Shown: piece after piece, positions 10,439 to 21,299 of the stretch
How positions within the stretch are numbered: position 1 is the first letter of the stretch
Layout: every line of letters starts with the position of its first letter
Source of the DNA: Galeruca laticollis
Taxonomy: Eukaryota; Arthropoda; Insecta; Coleoptera; Chrysomelidae
DNA length: 64,000 bases
Reading direction: 5' to 3'
Assembly (NCBI GenBank): GCA_963921935.1
Contig: OY998176.1
Location: 86,034,960-86,098,959 of the forward strand
Program-made: the position numbers and the translations under genes
The notes under the pieces: generated by a model
The model's input: only the letters and a program-made list of their open reading frames with translations
The model's database searches: none
What the model was told of the DNA's origin: nothing

Positions 10439-10896
10439 TGTTACGAACTCGCACACCGAAGCAGATACTAAGTACGGTCCTGTAACGTTATGTTAACGGA
10501 GTTAAAAAAATAGCGAGCGCGCCGAATTATGAGAAGGTCTATTGGGATTTATTGTGACCGTTTTCATAGACATGTTCTCAGAAGGTCTTTTAAGGATTAA
10601 GCCGGCAATCGAGAAATATCGCGAAAAGCATTTGTTTTGTGTAAGCCGCAGTCCGGAATGTTCTAGTGAAAAAGGCTTTGATATAAATAAAGGACCGATC
10701 AGCGGATGAGTTTAGTTTATAATTTGACATAGTGAGTTATACAGTAAATAAGTGAATATAAATTAAGTGATTATATAAATTAGTTTAAGTGTTAGTGATT
10801 AGTTTAGTGTTTAAATAAATTAAGTAAGTGAACCTACCGTGTGTTTAAAATTTATCCCACCCGTTTATTGTTTAAATAAGTAACAAAAACATTACA
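10439..10896 (+). repeat. 3' LTR of gypsy element
   Basis: Starts TGTTACGAAC and ends ACATTACA, giving TG...CA ends and 458 bp. It is homologous to the inverted solo LTR at 12053-12533; shared tracts include TAAGCCGCAG, TATAAATAAAGGACCGATCA and ATCCCACCCGT. It is followed by ATAC (10897-10900). No matching 5' LTR is present in the window. Confidence 0.85.
10682..10687 (+). promoter_or_regulatory. LTR TATA box
   Basis: TATAAA within ATATAAATAAAGGACCGATC. The same block is conserved in the related solo LTR (reverse complement near 12305-12315), supporting it as the core promoter. Confidence 0.55.
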
Positions 10897-10900
10897 ATAC

Positions 10901-11754
10901 CACTATCGCAAAATTTGTGTATATCTCTGTGTATATTTTTACATGTTTTTTAAACCGTTCGAGCTATAAACTCCCAAGTATCTCAAATGAATAAATCTTC
11001 TCATTCTATATATAAAACGGGATAACGTATTTTTGAAAACAAAATTGCTTCGGTAGAGATGTACGGTATATCGTTAAGAGCCACCGAGGCAGCGGAATGA
11101 TGAGTTTCGTTTTGTACTCCTGGTATTTTACAACATGTTAGTTAAAAAATAATTCCAAAATTTAAATCAAACAGCGAATCTGCGATTGTAGTGGCGAGGA
11201 AATTTATTTTCTGAAAGCGCATACTCTTCTTCGGCATTTGAATATAATGAAAAAATAAACAACATCTCGGCAATCCAGTCGAAAGAACAAACGGGCGGTA
11301 GTCCGACCCGGCTAATGATTATTCAACTGTTTTGCATGCGGCAAAGTTTATGTTACTAGTCTGGGACGATGTCGCGTCGAGAGGCCGACCCATGGACCCA
11401 TCATTTATAAAAGGCGCTCTCATGTCTCCTCTGCTCTTTGTTCAGCTCTACGTAAATGATTTTGTTTGGGATTGCAATTATTGTCGACTGCCATGATATG
11501 GACAATCACTGAATGGATTGTATAAATTTCATGCTCCGAATAAGATGTGTACGCATTGTTTATTGTATAAACTTTTGTTCTTGTTGTTACCGAACGTGCA
11601 TAGCCTCATAATTGCCGATTACAATATATTGATTATATGAAAAATACTTTATTTCATTTATAGATCAATAAAAAAGATAAAACTAACAAGAAAATGATTT
11701 ACTGTAAAGACTTTTGCAATAGTAAATGTATTTTGCTATACCCCAGAAAGCACT
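10901..11754. other. No gene; GC-richer candidate non-coding patch
   Basis: 11040-11470 is GC-richer and non-repetitive within the window. It contains TAATGATTATTC, a CTGTTTTGCATGCGG tract and a TATAAAAGG near 11406. It might be an intronic regulatory element or an old promoter; nothing coding is seen. Confidence 0.3.
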
Positions 11755-12048
11755 AGATATTCAATGGACGTACTAAAAATATTTGTTTTTGGATATTGTA
11801 TTATTCTATAGACCCACTTTAAATATTTATATCGTTTCTCGAATATTCTATGGACCATGAAATGGGAAATTTCTATAATATTCCATGAATATTCTATAAA
11901 TATATCCAAGGAATATTCAAGAATATTCTGAGGATATCTGTTGAATGTACATAGCAAGATAATCCAAAATATTGATAGAACATTCCAATAGGCATATTCT
12001 ACAAATATCCAAGTAATATTAGATATATCATAAGAATATCTGTGGAAC
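11755..12048. repeat. Left AATATTC-rich array
   Basis: Many degenerate copies of GAATATTC-like palindromes spaced 15-30 bp apart, often with CTAT or CCATG next to them. A similar array lies at 21059-21275. The two sit outside the inverted arms of the 12-21 kb structure, like subterminal repeats of a large element. Confidence 0.6.
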
Positions 12049-12052
12049 GTAT

Positions 12053-12533
12053 TGTAATGTTTTTCTTATTTATTAAAAGTTTTTATTACGGGTGGGATAG
12101 ATTTTAAACACTCGGTATGGCTACTTACTAATTCATTTAAACACTAACTCACTAACACTTAATTTATATGTACTTAACTAATCACTTAAATTTAATTTAT
12201 ATGCACACAAACTTAATTAATAATTTATATAAACACTTTACTGATCGATATTTCGGTTTATTTCTCGAGATCACTTTATCAACTCACTCCTCCGCTGATC
12301 GGTCCTTATTTATATTAATGCCTTTCTTACTAGAAAATTTCGGGCTGCGGCTTACACAGACACAAATAATTTTTCTGGCCTTTTCTAGATAAGTCTGGTC
12401 ACAAAAACATTGTTTATATAAGATAGTCCCAAACAGTTATAAAAACACTGCGGATCCGCCATAATTTTAATTTTCATACCTGGCTTAGACAGAGTCGGAT
12501 TTAGGGTCTATACCAGTGTAATGTTACGTAACA
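12053..12533 (-). repeat. Solo LTR of the macro-domain gypsy family
   Basis: 481 bp, ends TGTTACG...ATTACA on the minus strand, homologous to the LTR at 10439-10896. It is flanked by a perfect 4-bp direct repeat GTAT (12049-12052 and 12534-12537), so it is a genuine integration later reduced by LTR-LTR recombination. It sits inside the left inverted arm of the 12-21 kb structure. Confidence 0.9.
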
Positions 12534-12540
12534 GTATATA

Positions 12541-12813
12541 GCAAAATTTCAAATATTTGTAGAATATACCCAATATGGATGATGCCTGTTGAGCGGGTGA
12601 CACTGAATCATAGTACCCCTCCCTTTTCATCTTAGTTTCAAAGATAATTGATTGTAATTTGGGAGATCCTGTATATTTAATGAACGACAGAGTATTGTAC
12701 ATATCAATTCTTTTCCAAAGTCTTGTTCCACCGGGAGTGATACCAACTTTCGTTCAATATCGCCACACATTTTATCCATAAGCTCCATTAGTGTGAGAGA
12801 GAATAGAATGACC
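12541..12813 (-). repeat. Left arm of inverted structure
   Basis: Read on the minus strand, this matches 19041-19380. Shared blocks include CTTATGG, TTGGCGATAT/GTGGCGATAT, AAGTTGGTATCAC, AATTGATATGTACA, AGGATCTCCCAAAT and TATGATTCAGTGT. The right copy carries about 95 extra bases. Confidence 0.75.
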
Positions 12814-13098
12814 CGCCAGGGCAGTGTTACCAGATAATTTATATGAATTTTCTTCAATTTCGCCTCCAAAATTCTTCATAATTCTGCAGTGGTGTGTGAC
12901 GTCATTTTGGAGTACACACCCACCGTTAGTAAGGCCAAAGTCTACGTAATGAATATTTTATATTCCGTAAAACTTAGTAAGGCCTAAAACCAAAGAAAAA
13001 AGCTGCTGAGTTCTGAAGTAGGTAGGTTACGTACTTAAAAGAAATTAAAATAAACGGTTTTAAAGATTAAAACTAACTTTTCCGCATCTGTCGCCCTG

Positions 13099-13853
13099 AA
13101 CAATATTCTATCATAAAATTGTTACTTGTATACACGTCGGGGGATGTATCGTGCTAACAAACCGAAATTTCTTCAAAAATAACCAAAAATTTAGTATATC
13201 TGGATTTATAGGACCCACTGTACTCGTTCTAGTCAACTGAAAATAAATACGGTACATCTGTGAGACACCTTGAACAATATTCAATCATAAAATTGATCAA
13301 TCGTATACTCTCTAGAGGCTGTATCGTGCTCACAATCTGATAATTCTACAAAAATGACAAAAATTTGGTACTTCAAGTACCATAGCACCCGTTGTACTAG
13401 CTTTAGTGAGCTGAATATCAATAGGGTTCATCTTTGAGACGCTCTGAGTAATATCCAATCATAAAATTGGTCACTTATATATACTCCGGAGGCTGTATCG
13501 TCCTAACAAACTGAAACTTCTCCAAAAATGACAAAAACATCCTACTTAAAGTAATGTAGCACCTGATGAATTGGCTCTGGGGAGCTGAAAATCAATAGGG
13601 TTCATCAGTGAGATGGCCTGAATAATATTCAATCATAATATTGGTGACTTGTTGAACTCCGGAGGCTGTATCGTACTAACAAACTGAAATTTCACAAAAA
13701 ATGACAAAATGTCCTACTTCAAGTACCATAGCACCCGTTGTACTGGCTCTGGGAAACTGAAAATCAATAGGGTTTATTTGTGACATGTCCTTAACAATAT
13801 TCAATCATAAAATTGGTGACTTGTTGCACTCTGGAGGCTGAATCGTGCTAACA
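13099..13853 (+). repeat. 174-bp satellite array, about 4.3 monomers
   Basis: Monomers start at about 13099, 13273, 13447, 13621 and 13793. Each has AACAATATTCAATCATAAAA, a GGAGGCTGTATCGTGCTAAC block, AAAAATGACAAAAAT, CACCCGTTGTACT and AAATCAATAGGGTTCATC. The last monomer is partial. A second, inverted array of the same family lies at 41690-44375. Confidence 0.92.
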
Positions 13854-13990
13854 AGACGTATAACGAAAAGTGGCCGACGACAACGACTACATACACACAG
13901 GATTTTTTTCCTAAAAACCGTTTTTTCGTGTTGTCGTTGATGGAAAACGTAAAAATAACTCAAAAATTTTTTTCAAAATTCCAACTTTTT
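13854..13990 (+). repeat. Satellite-associated flank
   Basis: Contains AAAGTGGCCGACGACAACGAC and a GGATTTTTTTCCTAAAAAC tract. The same sequence in reverse complement borders the second satellite array at about 41600-41690. Array plus flank therefore move or duplicate together, as part of a larger repeat unit. Confidence 0.75.
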
Positions 13991-14102
13991 TGGGGTAAAC
14001 CAATACTTTTCTCGCATATAGAAAGGTTGGGCGGAAAAGTAAAATGACAAAGAAAAAAAACGAAATCACATATTTACTTTATAGGTGGAACATAATACCT
14101 AC

Positions 14103-15265
14103 TTAGGAATATAAATTTTTTGACTTCATCAAATTTAACTGTTTTTTGGTAACAGACATTTTAACAGAATTTGTACCCGTCTCTTGAAAATGACTACACA
14201 ACACGCAAAGAGAATTCAATGTATTTTCTTGAAGTTTGTTTCGTTTTTTTGTTTTCACATCATTCGTTATTGAAAACACCCTTCCAGCTCCTGCATTTGA
14301 GTGTGGTAGCGAAAGTAGGAGTAATGCTAAAGTACCAATGTTAAAAAACAAACTTTCATCTTTAAAGTCTTTGGTATCTCTTATTTTCTGCCAAAATTTG
14401 GAAATTGGCAGCTGCAGTAGTTCAACGCTTCATCACTGAAGTGAAATTGAATATTTCGCCACTCTGTTTCAATTCCATTTTTTTTTATCTGTAATTGGCT
14501 GAAATTTTGTTATATCCGCCAAAAGTTGTTGACATTCCTCAGGTCTTTCTAATGCCAAACCAACCTCTGGTGTTATAAACACTGATTAAAAAAAATATCT
14601 TGCATCGGTAAACGATTCTGCATTTCTCTACATTAACTGTATAAAATTCTAAACATTTTTTTGCACATTTTGTTCTAAATTTAAAATTAATTTTCCACAG
14701 TCAGGCCCTAATAAATTTTCCATATATCGACAAAATTACTTGATACATTGCAGGTAACATTAATTTTAATTTCATTTGTTTTAATAAAGTTATAACAAAA
14801 TTTGAAAAAGTTACGTCTGCTTTCTGCTGCTAATTGGTAAATAAGACCGATTTTGGACTGAAAAAGCGTATTAAAAGAATTAAAAAAATTTAGAACATAT
14901 TTTAGGAATAAAAGGTAGGCCTTGGTCTCGTAACAATTCAAAGCGTCTAGTATAAATTCCGTTTGTTTAAGATGGTCCTCAGTAGAGGCCAGTAGGAAAA
15001 AGTGCTGTAAAGTAGACCTTGTAGAAGAAAGTTTGAAAGTTTTTTTTTTTAGAATCATTTAGATACTCCTGTAATTCGGCTAGCTGAACAGATCGTTAAC
15101 CACTAGCGGATACATATGAACTTAAGACGCGTAATAAATCGTCGGGAGCTGCAGGTAAAACGTTGCATGCAGTACTTACTATGAAATATTGTCTAAATTG
15201 ATTATATAAATTTTCTGCTGTTGTATCAGTTGCATCTAATTTTAAGATTTTTAGTAATTTAGTCA
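14103..15265 (-). pseudogene. hAT transposase, C-terminal part
   Basis: The C-terminal dimerisation domain reads LALLLLSLPHSNAGAGRVFS then KTKKRNKLQENTLNSLC (14103-14351), the typical hAT C-terminus. The conserved Glu of the NAxxERxFS motif is Gly here. Upstream, 14708-15058 is an open helical stretch of 116 codons, and 15100-15265 reads a frame including TDTTAENLYNQF that ends exactly at the piggyBac TTAA. Stops and frame changes separate these pieces. On the far side of the piggyBac the same frame continues at 17733. Confidence 0.8.
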
Positions 15266-15269
15266 TTAA

Positions 15270-17728
15270 CCTTCATAGGACTGGCCGGGGTCCGTTTGTA
15301 CCCCATGACGTATGTTTTTGCTGTATCTTTGCAAACGCAAATTTTTAAACATTGATCTTTCATCTAGCTGCAGTTTATGAATTATTTTGATAAAATATGA
15401 TGTATTTAGTAGTTTTTATTGGCTGGTATAAACAAAAAATAGTTTTATATTCCAGGGGTCTCTTCAGAACCCGGTCAGCCTTTTACGTCCGATAAAATAA
15501 TCCCGGTAACTGTTAGTAAAAACGAGGAATCCCATACATTTAACGTTTGTTTACTCACAGGGAATTTACCCATATAATTGTAAAATGTAAATTACCAGTT
15601 CAAATAGGGGATTCCCCGCACTGCGATATAATTCTTAGACTTGAATATCGGATGTCTCTTGTGATATTGGGAGTAGGGTACATCGTTTTGAAAATGAGTC
15701 AGTTTTTATTTAGAAACAATCGCAAGGGGCTTACTGACGATGAGATGTTACGTATACTTGAATGTGATGATCCACAGTTTGATAGCGTTATCAATGAGGA
15801 AACATCGAGTGACTTAGAAGATGAAGACATTGTCACAGAAGTAGAGGAAGAAAATTATGTAATAGTTGTTGATCAAAGTATAGAGAAAACGAACCCAGAG
15901 AAACCAACAGTTAGTAACAGCCAGGGCATTCCAGTATATAAATCTAAAGATGGAACTGAGTGGTCAAAAATTCCAGGAAACACAAAAGTTAGACGTTCAA
16001 AAGTTAATATTCGGAGACATGCTCTAGGCCTTACAAATTACAGTTCTGATATGTCAAGTATAAAAGACGCTTTTCCTATCTCCGGATATTCTGAACATAA
16101 TAGTAACCGAAACAAACAGAAAGGCACAAACATATTATGATAAATGGAATATAGAAAATCCGAATAAAATTAAAGTTTTTGTACCTGTTGATTCTACAGA
16201 GATTGAAGCTTATATTGGACTGTTGCTTATTCTTGGCGCACTTCACGGATCGAAAGAGGCTATCGATATGCTCTGGGGTCAAGATATTTCTTACTGTCGT
16301 CCTATAATTCCTTCTGCAATGTCAAGAGACAGATTCAAACAAATTACTTCATTTTTACGCTTTGATAATTTTCAAACAAGACAAGAACGAAAATTAGTAG
16401 ATAAGAGATATATTCGATATTTTCACTTCTAATTGTAAAAATCACTTAATCCTGGCGACCATCTATGTGTAGATGAGCAGCTTGTACCATTTAGGGGTAA
16501 GGCACCATTCCGAGTCTATATGAAGAGTAAACCTGATAAGTATGGAATCAAAATATGGGCTCTTGTGGACTGCACCACTTCTTATATTGCAAACATGCAA
16601 GTTTATTTGGGTAAGTTATTTGAAAAGCAATATAGGCAAACTTTATATTCCCATGTATCTATTAATTTTTAGGAAAACAAGGTAACAAAGCGGAAAAGGG
16701 TCAAGGTCAAAGGGTTGTCCTAGCTTTGACAGACCATTTGGAAGGCGGATTTGGAATAACGACCGATAACTTTTTTACAAGTTTAGAACTTGCTGACATG
16801 TTGTGGAAAAAAAAATATTACTTTATGTGGAACCCTCCGGAAAAATAAAACATTTATTCCCAGGGAACTTCTACCGGCATCGTACAAGAAAGTTTTCAAG
16901 TATGTTTGCTTTTAGAAATCAAAGAACGCTAGTATCCTATGTTCCAAAACAAAAACATGCTGTCATCTTACTTTCAAGTGAGCATACTGATAGTAAAGTA
17001 GCTGGAGAAGAACAGCACTATAAAACAGAAATTATTCTTCATTACAATAAAACAAAAGGTGCTGTCGACATTTCTGATAAGTTGGCCAAAGAATATACAG
17101 TGCAGAGAAAGTCAAACCGCTGGCCAATGGCAATATTTTCGCATCTTATAGATACTGCAGGAATAAATGCTTATAAATTGTGGTTACTGCAAAACCCGGA
17201 TTGGCGAAAAAACAGTTCGGATAAACGTAAAATGTATATTTTGGGACTAGGAAAATAACTCATAAAGGAAAACGTTTTCCGGCGATATAATAATAAATAC
17301 ATTCAGACGAATAGAAAACGGCATATGACAGACGTTTTTCCCGAACTACTAGATGCAACAGAACATAGAGTTGAACAACAAAACATTACCAGGGGGCGCT
17401 GCCATATGTGTCAAAGAAGAAAAGACAGAAAATCCAGAAAAATGTGTATTAGGTGTAATAACTTTGCGTGCCTAGAACATTCAAAATCGGAGATAGTTTG
17501 TAAAAAATGTTAAAATGATATGTAGCTAGTAGTATTAGTGATTAGGGTATTTTGTATTTTTTCGTGATGATTTTTGACTAATAAATGGTTAATAGTAAAA
17601 CTTTATTAAAACTTCTTTTCTATATATTTAATTTAAAGAAAAATACAGCATTTCTGCAATTTTACGCATGGAGTCTTCTCGGACCCGTCAGTCCTTTTCG
17701 TAAAATTTTGATGTCCGTCCCATGAAGT
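15270..17728 (+). mobile_element. piggyBac element inserted in hAT
   Basis: 2459 bp, flanked by TTAA at 15266-15269 and 17729-17732. The ends are imperfect inverted repeats (CCTTCATAGGACTGGCC left; GGACGGACATC-type with CATGAAG right). Size, TTAA target and a plus-strand transposase agree. Removing it with one TTAA restores the hAT reading frame across the junction. Confidence 0.93.
15694..17513 (+). pseudogene. piggyBac transposase
   Basis: Start chosen at 15694 (MSQFLFRNN), followed by an acidic N-terminus. Recognisable are the first catalytic Asp in LCVDEQLVPFRGKAPF, the second in GITTDNFFTSLELA, the third in KGAVDISDKLA, and a Cys-rich C-terminus RCHMCQRRKDRKSRKM...C...H...CKKC (17395-17510). 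A 62-bp insertion at 16611-16672 with GTAAGT and TTTTTAG borders looks like a small intron. Frameshifts occur near 16080, 16430 and 16805, with a stop at 17256-17258. All catalytic residues survive, but the frame is broken at least four times. Confidence 0.9.
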
Positions 17729-17732
17729 TTAA

Positions 17733-18560
17733 ATTACCTGATTCTGGACAAACTAAAATACATAAATACATAAGGATTTATCCATACTTAAATCTGTGCT
17801 TTCATCAACTAGAATGCTAAAATTGATTACTTTTAAGATTGAAATTAGTTTACTTGTCTCCACTTTACATAATACATTATTAATTACTTGAGTTGTTTTA
17901 GTTCCTCCAAGTAATATTCCTTTAACAACATCGGGTTTGGTACAAGTCTACAAAATTATCGGCTACAAAAAAAGCACTAATTCGAATCTCAGCTGTCGCA
18001 ATTTCGTCCTTCATTTGATGTTGCAGTCTGGGATACTTCAAACATGCTTTTAACTGATGTTGTCAATTTCCTTGCTTGCACTTTAGCTATATGCTTTTTT
18101 GAATTTGCATGCTTAACGATTTCTTGTTTTCCAGCTCAAAGTAAAAATATTACATTACACACCTGACATATAAATTGTGCTTCTTCACTTGGCACTTCAC
18201 AGAGCCACCCTGTAAACCCAAAAGAATTTGAAATACGAACTCATTTCAGTTTTATTATTGCTCTACCTTTATATTATTCTTCAATTTTCCAATCTGAATG
18301 AAACTTTTTTTAAAAACTGTTTGTTTTTCGCCCTCACTTAACTCGTCACGATGTTTTTTTTGTCGGTGTATTGCTTTTCCCACCAGATAGTAGAAGCATG
18401 CTGCGAATTGTCCAGTATTATGGAAAATCTTAAAATATGGTACAAAATACCTAATTAATATTTATTGTGCCAAAGACATTCATTTAATTAATAAATATGC
18501 ATACATATTTTAAAATAATTATGTTATTTACCTTTGAGGATCTTCTTCACTTGAACTCAT
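17733..18560 (-). pseudogene. hAT transposase, N-terminal part
   Basis: Starts MSSSEEDPQ at 18560, followed by a GTAAATAAC donor-like sequence. The next segment reads FHNTGQFAACFYYLVGKAIH, then a zinc-finger-like CQVCNVIFLL...KHANSKKH (BED/C2H2 type), then a middle domain ending DESTDLSMDKSLCIYVF near 17760. An in-frame stop interrupts the zinc finger. It continues across the piggyBac insertion into 15265. Confidence 0.7.
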
Positions 18561-19040
18561 GTTTAAATAAATCTGTAAACTTTTCAAATCGAGAATCGAC
18601 ACAAATTACAATACACAATTAAGCAAATGCTTGAAATATAAACACCTTCACAGTTTCCAATGTTTTTATGTTCATACTTCATACCAAACCAATACTTAAC
18701 ATCTAACTTATTAAAATGCAGGAGTCGGGACTTCCCCAGTTTCTCTATAAAAAGCTGTATCACACTTAGCACATTGCAATATTTTTATTTTGCTATCGCT
18801 AGGGCCATCTCAAGGCTGAATTGCCAATACTTTCGAGTCGTAGCTAAACCATTTTACCGAAAGCTGTCAGAATGCATACGAAATGAATAAAATAGTTGCA
18901 AAAACAAGAGAATCTACAAAAATTCTTCATATTTTAGTGGTTTTCGTAAAATATTCTTCTTTTCTTCATTAGCTCTTTTTGAAGGCTAAAATTCTGCATA
19001 TTGAAGACAATTCTGCATTTCTGGCAACACTGCGCCAGGG

Positions 19041-19380
19041 AAAGCCTCTCTCTCGCACTTATCGAACTTATGGGAAAATTAATTGGCGATATCTCTCCGT
19101 AGTCTTTGGAGATATCACCATCAAACCTGGTATCCTTGGATTCCTTAGTATCACCCCTAATCGACCATGTAATAATATATAAAGTGTTCCAATTGAAAAT
19201 CGGAAGTTGGTATCACACCCTGTGGGAGCGGAAAATAATAATTGATATGTACATAAGTGTCCTTCAGTAAGCAAACAGGATGTCCCAAATTTAAATAAAT
19301 ATTCTCTTAAACTAAAGGAGAAAAGGGGGGTACCATGATCCAGTGTTCCCTGGTATATATTTTACAAATATCTAAGGAAT
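19041..19380 (+). repeat. Right arm of inverted structure
   Basis: Inverted partner of 12541-12813, beginning immediately outside the hAT target duplication. It contains an additional about 95-bp segment with its own small hairpin (GATATCTCTCCGTAGTCTTTGGAGATATC-like, 19089-19117). Confidence 0.75.
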
Positions 19381-19539
19381 CTCCCAAATTTCGAATTGCA
19401 TATATAGGAAAACATATTTTTAATTGAAAAAATTAAAGCACGGGAAACATTGAGTTCTATTTAATTTATTCATACATAAATATAAGATGTACCTCATAAT
19501 ATAACTGGAACTAACATAATTTTCAAATCCGAGATTACA

Positions 19540-20880
19540 AAATTCACTGACTTCCTCCATACTCAACGACACTTTTTGAAACCGATTTCTGCCGTTCCTT
19601 ACGTTTGGCTAAGAAAATTCCTGTTTTCAATTCAACTTCTTTGTTTGTTATTTCTTGTCCAACTTTTGGACGGCATCTGAGACAATAAAATAATTATATT
19701 TTTTGATAATAAGCAATTTCTATTCTACTATGATTTTTGTGTATGTATGTATAACAATCAAAATATAATCCCAAAAACTGAAACTTTAAAGATGAAGTTA
19801 AACATCAAACATGTAATTTAAAAAATAAGTCTTGTAGGAGGCAAGTAAAAAGCAAAATATTTCAAACAAAATAGTGATTAGAAGTTATTTGTTTCTTGTA
19901 CATGATATAAATAAATTAATTTACATGTACATTCCAAAATAAAATAACATGATTTTACTACTGCTTCAAAGAGCTTTGTATTTCCAAAGCATTTTTCCCT
20001 TTTTATCCATGCATACTGTAGCCCTCAATTAAATAGTCTGTCAGGATTTTTTGCAAGAACCTTTTAATATATTGTTGCAAATAAGAACCTTCCAATCTTG
20101 CCAGAGGTACAACCTAAAATTTTATTAATTTGGAAGTTAATCTCATAAGTTTTAAAAATTGAACAATTACAGTTTATAAGCAAAGTGACAATAAACGAAC
20201 AAAATATATAAGACCGCTTTCATCTGTGTCATCAGCAATAACTTTTATTTACCAAATGTCAGAACTAATTTAACTTTGAATTATCAGGTTACCAGTTCTG
20301 TAGAGCTTTCTAGTCAATTCCAATTAATAAAAGGAATAAAGGTGACTATAGGCAATTTGATTAAGGAACTCATAGCATACATCTCAGTAACATAATTACG
20401 TGAAACTACCTGAGAAAATAAAATGTTGTTGTACCTTTAGCAACGAGGTGAATTTCTACTCTACTTACAATTGAAAACATTTATCCATCAATTTTGTTGC
20501 AAAAATTTATGAAATCAACAATTCTTTTAATATTTCCATGCACTAAAATATGAAAAGTAACACATAAATACTCCAATATTTCGAGGCAGTTTCATTTTGA
20601 TTTGAATATAATATTGAATGTTCAACTTACAAAAAAATCATAGGATTCTTTGTTCAGCAAAGCTGACTCAACTTCTTCAAACTTTGCCTCATCATTTATT
20701 GGAAGTTTTAGCAGCAATCGATAATTTTCTAAAAGATGCATTGATAAATTAACGGGCATTAAAAGAATACAATAAAACGTACCTGTCTTTATGCGTGAGG
20801 TCGTTTGTATTAGTTCCACCCGTAGCATAGAATACACCGTAGAAACATATTTAAACAACTTCACAGTGGCAAAAATTTGA
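19540..20880 (-). pseudogene. Spliced relic resembling a DUF4806 protein
   Basis: Minus-strand exons with GT-AG borders. One is a first segment at about 20780-20870. The best is an exon at 20631-20728, whose product contains LLLKLPINDEAKFEEVESAL and NKESYDFF, the N-terminal pattern of DUF4806 domains. A next exon near 20540 reads GNIKRIVDFINF, also expected in that domain. Near 19570-19690 a piece reads CRPKVGQEITNKEVELKTG and LAKRKERQKS. In-frame stops follow some pieces. DUF4806 has no known biochemical role. This could be a passenger gene of the inverted structure or a relic unrelated to it. Confidence 0.4.
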
Positions 20881-21058
20881 CTAATTAATTAACGATCAAA
20901 AATAATTAATCATACTACTACTATTTCACCAATAACAATAACCTATATAAGATGGTCGAACCGCCATTTTTCACTAGTCGTTACCGTCAACTATCAACTG
21001 CAACTACTGACGCATGCCTATGGAACAGAAAGACCGTTTGAACAAAAATCAATAATCA

Positions 21059-21275
21059 TAGAATATTCTTAGAACTATTTGATTCGAATATTCTAAAAAG
21101 AATAATCTGCGGATATTCCAACTGGATTTACATTGAATATTCGATTTAGGTATACCCAAAGATATTCTAGATATCCCCAGAATAACCCTATAATATTTGG
21201 ATATATATCTTCCAAATCGAAGACTGTCAGAACATCCGATGGATATCTGGGCTATAGTAAAACTACCTCAAATAT
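21059..21275. repeat. Right AATATTC-rich array
   Basis: Degenerate GAATATTC/GGATATCT palindromes resembling 11755-12048. It lies outside the right arm of the inverted structure and likely marks its right end. Confidence 0.55.
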
Positions 21276-21299
21276 CATTAGTTTCCTTCTTGAAAACAC

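Larger units (their letters stand above)
7700..10896 (+). mobile_element. Ty3/gypsy LTR element with terminal macro domain
   Basis: Order of parts: end of gag with zinc knuckle, C-terminal end of protease, integrase, a separate macro domain ORF, polypurine tract and 3' LTR. The 5' LTR and most of gag are missing on the left. Two internal deletions removed the protease active site and the whole RT-RNase H. The 3' LTR is followed by ATAC, the same 4 bp that flank a related solo LTR at 12053-12533. GC content is clearly higher than in the surrounding sequence. Confidence 0.85.
12822..19032 (-). mobile_element. hAT transposon with internal insertions
   Basis: Terminal inverted repeats CAGTGTTACCAGA (left) and TCTGGCAACACTG (right). 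Both ends are flanked by the identical 8-bp direct repeat CGCCAGGG (12814-12821 and 19033-19040), the duplication length expected for hAT. The transposase is on the minus strand and split by the piggyBac element at 15270-17728. A satellite array (13099-13853) lies between the transposase 3' end and the left TIR. Without the piggyBac the element is about 3.75 kb. Confidence 0.92.

Noticed and set aside
11405..11414. TATAAAAGG as a host promoter
   Set aside because: A single motif in an intron without initiator, downstream exon or conservation data is not enough for a separate feature.
13099..13853. Regular repeats that might look like a CRISPR array
   Set aside because: Units are 174 bp and repeated in full, without short repeats separated by unique spacers, in eukaryotic DNA; it is a satellite-type array.
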